Below, piece after piece: positions 8,346-15,262 of a stretch of DNA of 64,000 bases (position 1 is its first letter; each line of letters begins with the position of its first letter). The stretch is from Chloroflexota bacterium (lineage in GTDB: Bacteria > Chloroflexota > UBA11872 > UBA12225): contig JAUJOR010000015.1 in NCBI GenBank assembly GCA_030447525.1, positions 1-64,000 on the forward strand. The letters run 5' to 3'. The position numbers were made by a program, and so were the translations under genes. The notes below the pieces were generated by a model, which was not told where the DNA came from, searched no databases, and worked only from the letters and a program-made list of their open reading frames with translations.

Positions 8346-9953
8346 GTGCAAAGCACCTGGCTGTGGGAGCTAAAGCAGGCGGTGGAGGCCGGCCGCGAGG
8401 CCGACTCCGCGCCTGGTATGGTCGTCCGCCTGCAGCCCGCGGTGCGCGTCCTGCCCGTTGCCCTGGCCCTGGGCTGGAGCGCCAACATCCTTTTCTACGG
8501 GGAGCGCCTGGGGGTGTCCGCGCCCCTGTTCGTGCTCCTCTTGCTCGGTTCCCTGTCCCTCCTTGCCCGGCTGGAGGGGGTACAACCTGTACGGCGCAAC
8601 GTGTGGCTCGTGGCGCCCCTCCTCTTCTTTGCCACCATGATCGCCGTGCGGGCCAACCCGCTCCTGACATGCTTGAACGTGATCGTCGTGGGGGGGCTAC
8701 TTGGCTTGGTCAGCTTCTTCTATGCCGCCGGGCGGATCGAGCGCCTGGGGCTGCTGGGCTATCCGGCGGTGCTCCTCCGTGCGGCCGGGGCGGCCCTCTC
8801 CCGCCCGGTGCCGGCGGTGGCCACCGTGGCCAAGGAGGCGTCCAGCCAGCGCGATCGCCTGGCCGTCGCCGCCCCCTTCATCCGCGGCGCCGTCCTGGCC
8901 CTCCCCATTCTCTTCCTTTTTACCGTCTTGCTCTCCGCCGCGGACAGCATCTTCGCCGAGTACGTCCAGCAGGGGATGCGCCGATTTTCACTGGCCAACG
9001 TCCCGGAGCTGCTCCAGCGCCTGGCGCTGATCCTGGTGGTGTCTTGGGTGGCCGGCGGGGGATTGCTCTACGCCCTCAGCCGCCGCCGCCTGTGGCCCCA
9101 TGGGGACAGCCCCCTCGCCGCCCCGGCGGCCCTCCCGGGGACGATCGCTCCCGGCCGGCGACTCGGGTTCGGCGAGGGGGCGACGGTGCTGGCCCTGGTC
9201 GATCTCCTGTTCGCCGGCTTCGTCTGGGTGCAGGCCGCCTATCTCTTCCGCGGCCAGGCGGCCGCCGGCATGCACTACGAGGCCTACCGGCTGTACGCCC
9301 GCCGGGGCTTCGGGGAGCTGGTGGTGGTGACGGTGCTGACGCTGTGCCTCATCCTGGGGCTGCGTTGGGTCACCTCCAAGCGCACCGTGCGCCAGGGGGC
9401 CGCCTTCAACGCCCTGTGCAGCCTGATGATCGGCCTGGCCCTGGTGATGCTGGCCTCTGCTTTCCAGCGCCTGCTGGTGTGGGAGGCCGTAGAGTTCTAC
9501 ATCAGCACCGCGGTGCGCCTCTACGTCCGCTGGTTCATCGTCTGGCTCGCTCTAACCTATGCCTGGCTGCTGGTCACGCTGTGGCTCCGCCAGGACCGCT
9601 TCGCCGTGGGGGCCTTTGTCGCCGCCCTGGGGTTCCTGGCGACGATCAACGTGGTCAACCCAGACGCCCACGTCGCCGCCTACAACCTGGCCCGTGACGA
9701 CGAGCTCTCCACCCGCTACCTGTCCCACCTCTCCGACGATGCTGTCCCCACCCTGGCGGCGGGCCTCCACCGCACCACTTCGGAGGAGGTGCGCCAGGGC
9801 CTGCGCCGGGAGCTGGCGTGGCGCCTGGAGCGGCTCGAGTTTACATCCGGCGCCGGCGGCTGGCCGTCGACGCACCTCGCCCGGCGGCAGGCGCACCAAG
9901 CCCTGCTAGAGCTGCGCCGCACGGGCGAGATCCCCCCTCAGGGGAGACCCTGA
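8346..9953 (+). CDS. DUF4173 multi-pass membrane protein
   Basis: 535 aa with about a dozen hydrophobic segments spread over the first ~440 residues and a soluble, charged C-terminal tail of about 90 residues. Overall composition and the order of helices fit DUF4173 (PF13687), a bacterial membrane family of unknown function. The GTG start at 8346 is preceded by AAGAGGTGAG. It lies about 157 bp after the carboxypeptidase fusion in the same direction and could be co-transcribed. No catalytic motif is evident. Confidence 0.7.
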   Translation: MQSTWLWELKQAVEAGREADSAPGMVVRLQPAVRVLPVALALGWSANILFYGERLGVSAPLFVLLLLGSLSLLARLEGVQPVRRNVWLVAPLLFFATMIAVRANPLLTCLNVIVVGGLLGLVSFFYAAGRIERLGLLGYPAVLLRAAGAALSRPVPAVATVAKEASSQRDRLAVAAPFIRGAVLALPILFLFTVLLSAADSIFAEYVQQGMRRFSLANVPELLQRLALILVVSWVAGGGLLYALSRRRLWPHGDSPLAAPAALPGTIAPGRRLGFGEGATVLALVDLLFAGFVWVQAAYLFRGQAAAGMHYEAYRLYARRGFGELVVVTVLTLCLILGLRWVTSKRTVRQGAAFNALCSLMIGLALVMLASAFQRLLVWEAVEFYISTAVRLYVRWFIVWLALTYAWLLVTLWLRQDRFAVGAFVAALGFLATINVVNPDAHVAAYNLARDDELSTRYLSHLSDDAVPTLAAGLHRTTSEEVRQGLRRELAWRLERLEFTSGAGGWPSTHLARRQAHQALLELRRTGEIPPQGRP

Positions 9954-10076
9954 CGCGGCGGGGGAACGGCAAGCCTACCTGCCCTTGTGGATTGAACCCG
10001 CCCGTCTATGAGACTGGCCGAGGGTGACCGCCCCCACCTACACTATCGCCGATCTCAGTGTTACTGGAGGGGGACC

Positions 10077-10979
10077 ATGCTGCAGCGCGCGACAGCCGTT
10101 CTCGACCGTGTGAGGCGGGGGGTCAGTAGCAGGAGCCCAGGCGATATCCGGCGGCTGAAGGAACGGGCGGACGCCGTACTACATCCCTACCGGATCGCCT
10201 ACGAGCCCGACCTGGTGCCGCCGCCCAAGCTGATGGGTGAGGAGGGCATCAACGTCCTCGAGGAGTGGTTTCGCTGGGCGGAAGAGTGGAGCATGCTCCT
10301 GCGCGTCTATGGCCGCATCACCAGGAGCAGCCGCGTGCTGGAGATCGGCTGCGGGCTCGGCCGAACCGCGTTCCCGCTCCGGTACGTCGTGGTCGATGGG
10401 ACCTACGATGGGTTCGAGATCGTCCAGCACAAGGTCGCCTTTCTGCAGCGAACATTCCACAAGGCGTACCCAAACTTCAGGTTTGTCTGGGCCGACATCC
10501 ACAACACCTTCTACAACCCGGAAGGCCAGATCCGGGCGGCCGACTACACATTCCCCTACGACGACGGCGCATTCGATATCGTGTACGCGGCCTCTGTCTT
10601 TACTCACCTGCTGCCCGAGACGGCCGCGCGCTACCTGGCGGAGGCGGCACGCGTCCTCAAGCCGGACGGACGGTGCCTCGTGAGTTTCTTCCTGCTGGAC
10701 AACTACCGAACCAATCACCTCCGGCCATTCATGTTCGCGCGGCGGGAGTTTGCTTTCGAGCACCAGTACGGGGGCTACGGCGACGACTTCGCGATCGCCG
10801 TCCCGGACAGGCCTGAGGAGACCACGGCCTACCGGCTGCGACTGATCGAGCGGTTCGCCGCGCAGGCGGGTCTGGCGCTGGCCCAGCCGCCAATTCCGGG
10901 GATGTGGTCGGGCACCGCTTCGACTTGGGTCGGGGCGCAAGACCTGGTGATCCTGACCAAACTCGGGGCGTCCGGCTGA
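10077..10979 (+). CDS. class I SAM-dependent methyltransferase
   Basis: 300 aa. The start at ATG 10077 is chosen because GGAGGGGG (10066-10073) sits at good spacing; an in-frame ATG at 10008 lacks a comparable site. The Rossmann motif I VLEIGCGLGRT is followed by a DIVYAASVFTHL post-motif and LKPDGRCLVSFF, all typical of methyltransferase type 11/12 enzymes. Substrate is unknown. The C-terminus GMWSG...QDLVILTK resembles small-molecule or glycan methyltransferases. It converges on aspS, with an inverted-repeat element between them. Confidence 0.8.
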   Translation: MLQRATAVLDRVRRGVSSRSPGDIRRLKERADAVLHPYRIAYEPDLVPPPKLMGEEGINVLEEWFRWAEEWSMLLRVYGRITRSSRVLEIGCGLGRTAFPLRYVVVDGTYDGFEIVQHKVAFLQRTFHKAYPNFRFVWADIHNTFYNPEGQIRAADYTFPYDDGAFDIVYAASVFTHLLPETAARYLAEAARVLKPDGRCLVSFFLLDNYRTNHLRPFMFARREFAFEHQYGGYGDDFAIAVPDRPEETTAYRLRLIERFAAQAGLALAQPPIPGMWSGTASTWVGAQDLVILTKLGASG

Positions 10980-11100
10980 TCTGCGCGGGGCGCCCTGATC
11001 GTAGCGCGCCCCTTGTCGCAGGCATCCGCGGATGACCCGCGCCTCGCGGCGCAGTCCGGCGGGCCTGCATTTCTCCCTGCGCCCGGCCCGCGCGCGGCGG

Positions 11101-11179
11101 CTAGTACACCTGGGTTGAAGTCTTTCAGCAGGTCTCCCAGGTTGGGGCCTGCTGAAGGACTTCCGCGGAACTGTACTAG
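11101..11179. repeat. 79-bp imperfect inverted-repeat element (MITE-like or terminator)
   Basis: The outer arms are CTAGTACA (11101-11108) and TGTACTAG (11172-11179), perfect complements. The inner arms at 11117-11132 and 11148-11163 are complementary over 16 bases except for one G-T pair, with a 15-base loop. It lies between the converging methyltransferase and aspS genes. The aspS stop codon (11176-11178) is inside the right outer arm. There is no T-tract, so a classical terminator is less likely than a small palindromic or MITE-like element. Confidence 0.65.
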
Positions 11180-13062
11180 GGGCTCGATGTGGGGGGGCGG
11201 CTGACGCTGATGGAGAGCTCGGCAAGCTGCGCCTCGGCCACCGGGGAGGGGGCCTGCATCATCAAGTCCGCCGCCGCCTGGTTCTTGGGGAAGGCGATGG
11301 CTTCCCGGATGGTGTCCTCCGAGACCAGGATGGCGATCAAGCGGTCGAGTCCGGTGGCGATCCCCCCGTGCGGCGGGGCGCCGTACTCCAGGGCCTCCAG
11401 GATCGTCCCGAATAAGCTCTCGATCTGCCCGGCGTCATAGCCCATCAGGCTGAAGATCCGCTCCTGCAGGGCGCGGCTGTGGATGCGCACGCTCCCACCG
11501 CCCAGCTCGTAGCCGTTGCAGATCAGGTCGTACTGCTTGGAGAGGGCTCGGCCGGGGTCGCTCTCCAGCAGGGGGAGGTCGTCGTCCTTGGGGGCGCAGA
11601 ACGGGTTGTGGGTAAAGGTCCAGGCCCCCCGTTCCTTGTCTCGCTCCAGGAGGGGGAAGTCCACCACCCAGCAAAAGCAAAGGACGTTGGGGTCGGCCAG
11701 ATCCAGGCGCGCGCCGAGGTGGTCACGCAGGCGGTGCAGGACCTCGTTGGCCACCGCCGGCTTATCGGCGACCAGGGCGATCAGGTCGCCTTCCTGGGCG
11801 TCGAAGCGCGCGCGAAGCCGGGCCATGATGTCGTCGCCGACGTGCTGCCGGAAAGGGCTGCGCACCCCGTCCGGCGTCCAGGCCGCCGTGGCCAGGCCCC
11901 TGGCGCCAAAGGTGCGGGCCAGGCCGGTGATCTGGTCGATCTCGCGCCGCGACCAGCCGGCGCAACCGGGGGCCTTGATACCCTTGATGATCCCGCCGCT
12001 CTCGGCCGCGCTGCGGAAGACGCCGAAGCCCGACGTGCCGAGGAGGTCGGAGACGTCGACCAGCTCCAGGCCGAAGCGCAGGTCCGGCCGGTCGGTGCCG
12101 TACTTGGCCATCGCCTCGGCATAGGTCAGGCGGGGGAAGGGCCGGGACAGGAGGCGCTTCTCCGAGAAACGCTCGACCAGGGCGATGTACAGCTCCTCCG
12201 TCGTCTGCGTTACGTCGTCTTCGGTGACGAAGGACATCTCCACGTCCAGCTGAGTGAACTCCGGCTGGCGGTCGGCGCGCTGGTCTTCGTCGCGGAAGCA
12301 GCGGGCGATCTGGAAGTAGCGGTCCATGCCGGCCACCATCAGGAGCTGCTTGAACTGCTGGGGGGCCTGGGGCAGGGCGTAGAACTCCCCCGGGTGGAGG
12401 CGAGAGGGGACGAGAAAGTCACGCGACCCCTCCGGTGTGCTCTTGGTCAGGATGGGGGTCTCGATCTCCAGGAAGCCACGGGCGTCGAGGAAGTCACGCA
12501 TCGCCTTGACGACGCGGTGGCGGAGGATGATGGTCTCCCGTAGATGGGCCCGGCGCAGGTCGAGGTAGCGGTACTTTAGGCGCAGGGTCTCATCCACCGG
12601 GCTGTCTTCGTTGATGTAGAAGGGTGGGGTGCGGGCGGCATTCAGGATGACCAGCTCCCCGGCCACGAGCTCAATCTCCCCGGTGGGGAGGCTGGGATTC
12701 TCAGTGCCGGCCGGGCGCCGGGCCACCGTCCCGGCCACGGAGAGGACGTACTCGGAGCGGAGCGTCTCGGCCAGGGCGTGGGCCTCCGGGGCGGCGGCGG
12801 GGTTGAACACCACCTGGGTCATGCCGTAGCGGTCGCGCAGGTCGATGAACAGCAGCCCCCCGTGGTCGCGGCGCCGGTGCACCCACCCCTGCAGGACGGC
12901 GCGCTCCCCGCTCTCGGTGGCGCGCAGGGCGCCACAGGTGTGGGTGCGCTTCTGCGGCAGGCGGCTCATCTCCGGCGCCGCCCCGGCCCCGCCCGCGGAA
13001 CGTCCGCTCGCCGCCGCCGGCGGTCGCTCTCGTGTCCCTTGGGCCTCAGGGGTGGCGCTCAT
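11176..13062 (-). CDS. aspS: aspartyl-tRNA synthetase, probably non-discriminating
   Basis: 628 aa from ATG 13062, whose ATGA overlaps the stop of the upstream DUF2342 gene. ATG 12969 (597 aa) fits the usual family length better and would remove a 31-residue Pro/Ala-rich extension. It charges tRNA with aspartate. Domains in order are an OB-fold anticodon-binding domain (GWVHRRRDHGG), the class II catalytic core (FLEIETPILTKSTPEGSRDF, FRDEDQRADRQPEFTQLD), a bacterial GAD insertion, and motif 3 (GGIATGLDRL). The His in RRRDHGG and the Gly in RPAGTENP sit where non-discriminating bacterial AspRSs differ from the Leu and Lys of E. coli, so it may also charge tRNA-Asn. The C-terminal residues run into an inverted-repeat element. 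Confidence 0.95.
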   Translation of the reverse strand: MSATPEAQGTRERPPAAASGRSAGGAGAAPEMSRLPQKRTHTCGALRATESGERAVLQGWVHRRRDHGGLLFIDLRDRYGMTQVVFNPAAAPEAHALAETLRSEYVLSVAGTVARRPAGTENPSLPTGEIELVAGELVILNAARTPPFYINEDSPVDETLRLKYRYLDLRRAHLRETIILRHRVVKAMRDFLDARGFLEIETPILTKSTPEGSRDFLVPSRLHPGEFYALPQAPQQFKQLLMVAGMDRYFQIARCFRDEDQRADRQPEFTQLDVEMSFVTEDDVTQTTEELYIALVERFSEKRLLSRPFPRLTYAEAMAKYGTDRPDLRFGLELVDVSDLLGTSGFGVFRSAAESGGIIKGIKAPGCAGWSRREIDQITGLARTFGARGLATAAWTPDGVRSPFRQHVGDDIMARLRARFDAQEGDLIALVADKPAVANEVLHRLRDHLGARLDLADPNVLCFCWVVDFPLLERDKERGAWTFTHNPFCAPKDDDLPLLESDPGRALSKQYDLICNGYELGGGSVRIHSRALQERIFSLMGYDAGQIESLFGTILEALEYGAPPHGGIATGLDRLIAILVSEDTIREAIAFPKNQAAADLMMQAPSPVAEAQLAELSISVSRPPTSSP

Positions 13063-14282
13063 ACCAGCACCGCTTGCTGCCGTGCCACCCACAGGCCGGG
13101 CTGGTGGATCTCCTCCAGGGTGGGGAGGCGCTGCGGTCCCTCCCAGACGCCGTTCAAGAAGTCCATCCCCTTGGCGTCCACGACGTGCTGGCAGAAGCGC
13201 TCGCCAAGGGCGTACTGCTCCAGCTTGACGTCCAGCCCGGTGAGCTTGATGAACAGGCGCTCGCCGGCGCCGCGGTTGCGCGCCCGGCTCTCGAACGTGC
13301 TGCGCAGGACATCGTGGTCCTTGAGGTGGCGCGTCCCTACCTGCTGCATGACGTGGTTGCTGTAGCCCTCCATCAGGGCCATGAGGGCCTGGAGCTTCTG
13401 GAACGCCCCGCGCTGCTCGCAGCTCATCATCATCTCCAGCATGTGCCCGCTCTCGAAGAAGTTGTCCTTGATGCGGGTGGCGAAGGTGCCCAGCGCCCCC
13501 CCCGGGCGGGTATTGAAGAGATCCTCGCTGAGCGAGCGGAGGTACGTCGTGAGTAGATCGTTCATGTAGGTGCGAACCCATGGGTGCCCTTCGAACTCGA
13601 AGGCATGGGTCACCTCGTGGAGGGCGATCCAGGCGCGGAACTGGTCCGCCGGCAGGCGGTAGCGCCGCTCCAGGGAAGCCATATTCGGCTCCACGAAGTA
13701 CAGCCGGCCCTCGGTCACCGGCTCACGCCCCAGGAGGGAGAGATCGTACTGGCCGAGGACACGCTTGCCCAGGTATCCCAGGAGCACGCCCATCTGCCCG
13801 CTGAGCATGGCCTGCCCGAAGGCCCCCACGGTGGTGGCGCTGCGCACCCGCGCCAGTGTGGCGGCGTAGGCCTCGTCCAAAGGGGCAAACATCAGCTCGA
13901 ACTGCGCCAGGTTGGCATCTACCCATTCCACGCGGTCGAAGACGTAGACCTGCGTCCCGGCCGCCGGGGAATCGATCCCGGTGTAGGCGGAGACGAGCTC
14001 CACCGAGCGGGCGACGTGGTCGGCGTAGTCACGGCCGGCCTTTTCCCGTTCCTCGGCCGTCCCCCAGGGAGCCGGCTCGCTCGTCTGGGCCACCTTGACC
14101 GCAATGCGGCGGGCCCACTCCCAGTTGAGCAGCCGCGGGTTTGCCGCCGCGTCGCGGCTGACGCGGTCCTCCAGCACCCTGCCCGCTAGCCAGGTGGCAC
14201 CCGCCGCCGCGCCCAGCATCACCCCCGTACCCAGCCACCGGCCGGCCAGCCCAACGGGCACCACGCTCATCGCCCTGCTCAT
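13059..14282 (-). CDS. DUF2342 zinc-dependent metalloprotease-like protein
   Basis: 407 aa. A hydrophobic N-terminal segment (GLAGRWLGTGVMLGAAAGATWLAG shortened here to about 10-35) may anchor it. The zincin motif HEVTH is at 222-226, inside ALHEVTHAFEF. The FGQAMLSGQMGVLLGYLGKRVLGQYD stretch (about 155-180) and later LVGTRHL-like region are typical of the DUF2342 (PF10103) family found mostly in Actinobacteria and Chloroflexota. Some members are annotated as F420-associated, but no F420 gene is here. Its stop codon overlaps the aspS start as ATGA, suggesting coupled translation. Substrate is unknown. Confidence 0.8.
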   Translation of the reverse strand: MSRAMSVVPVGLAGRWLGTGVMLGAAAGATWLAGRVLEDRVSRDAAANPRLLNWEWARRIAVKVAQTSEPAPWGTAEEREKAGRDYADHVARSVELVSAYTGIDSPAAGTQVYVFDRVEWVDANLAQFELMFAPLDEAYAATLARVRSATTVGAFGQAMLSGQMGVLLGYLGKRVLGQYDLSLLGREPVTEGRLYFVEPNMASLERRYRLPADQFRAWIALHEVTHAFEFEGHPWVRTYMNDLLTTYLRSLSEDLFNTRPGGALGTFATRIKDNFFESGHMLEMMMSCEQRGAFQKLQALMALMEGYSNHVMQQVGTRHLKDHDVLRSTFESRARNRGAGERLFIKLTGLDVKLEQYALGERFCQHVVDAKGMDFLNGVWEGPQRLPTLEEIHQPGLWVARQQAVLV

Positions 14283-14456
14283 GTTCTACTCTGTAGCTGC
14301 GTATTCGCCCCGCTCGCCGGCTCCGGCCACGTCCGGCCACGTCCCGCCGCGAGCAGACTTACCGTAACCTGGAAACTATACCGGCAGCCGGGGGATCGAC
14401 CTCAGGATAGGCGCTGGCCCGGCAGGGGCGGAGCGGCCCCTCCCCGCCGGCCGGGT

Positions 14457-14570
14457 CAACGCCGGGTCAGCGCACCAGGTAGCGTAGCTGCCACAGGCGC
14501 CACCCAGCACCCATCGGTCAAGCCAACGCCGGGTCAGCGCACCAGGTAGCGTAGCTGCCACAGGCGCCAC
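14457..14570. repeat. 47-bp direct duplication of the 3' end of the glycosyltransferase gene
   Basis: Bases 14457-14503 and 14524-14570 are identical, offset by 67 bp. The right copy holds the last ~12 codons and the stop of the minus-strand GT2 gene; the left copy is an untranslated duplicate directly downstream. The intervening bases contain a CACCCAGCACCCATC stretch. Slippage or a tandem duplication is the simplest explanation. Confidence 0.9.
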
Positions 14571-15256
14571 AGCGCCTCCAGGGCGATCCCCGGGGTCATC
14601 TTAGAGGCGCCGGCGTCCCGCTCGCGGAAGTGGATGGGGTGCTCCACCACCCGCAGCCCGGCGCGCTGGCAGCGCAGGGCCACCTCGATCTGGAAGTTGT
14701 AGCCTTGCGAGCGCACCTCGTCCAGCGGGAGGCGTTCCAGGGCCTCCCGCCGAAAGCACTTGAACCCGGCCGTGGTGTCTCGCACCTCCAGGCCGGTGAC
14801 CAGGCGGGCGTAGACGTTGCCCCCCCAGGAGACGAAGCGCCGCAGCGCGCTCCAGCGACGGTCAAGGCTCCCGCCACGGGCGTAGCGCGAGCCGACGACG
14901 ACGTCGCACGTCTCAGCCAGCCTCAGCATCACCGGCACGGCCGCTACGGGATGAGAAAAGTCCGCATCCATCTCGAAAATCCGCTCGGCGCCGTCTTGCA
15001 GGGCGCGGCGGAAGCCGGCCAGGTAGGCGTCTCCCAGGCCGGTCTTCGTCGGACGATGCAGCACCGCCACCCGGCCGGGGTGGGCCGCGGCCAGGCGGTC
15101 GGCAATCTCGCCCGTGCCGTCCGGCGAGCCATCGTCGACCACCAGGACGTTTACCGCCGACTCCAGCGCCAGCAGGGCACCGATCATGCCGGGCAGGTTT
15201 TCGGCTTCGTTGTAGGTCGGCAGGACGATGGTCGTGCGGCGCGCCGGCAATGACAC
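14534..15256 (-). CDS. GT2 polyprenol-phosphate sugar transferase (DPM1-like)
   Basis: 240 aa with a GT-A fold: VLPTYNEAENL, the nucleotide-sugar motif VVDDGSPDGT (about 38-48), the metal-binding DADFSHP, and VVGSRYARGG. This pattern is typical of dolichol/polyprenol-phosphate mannosyl- or glucosyltransferases. These load a hexose from a nucleotide sugar onto a lipid phosphate on the cytoplasmic side, providing donors for GT-C enzymes. It lacks the C-terminal membrane helices of longer relatives. It starts 6 bp after the YYY gene upstream, so the two are surely one operon. The sugar cannot be read from sequence. Confidence 0.88.
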   Translation of the reverse strand: MSLPARRTTIVLPTYNEAENLPGMIGALLALESAVNVLVVDDGSPDGTGEIADRLAAAHPGRVAVLHRPTKTGLGDAYLAGFRRALQDGAERIFEMDADFSHPVAAVPVMLRLAETCDVVVGSRYARGGSLDRRWSALRRFVSWGGNVYARLVTGLEVRDTTAGFKCFRREALERLPLDEVRSQGYNFQIEVALRCQRAGLRVVEHPIHFRERDAGASKMTPGIALEALWRLWQLRYLVR

Positions 15257-15262
15257 GGCGGG

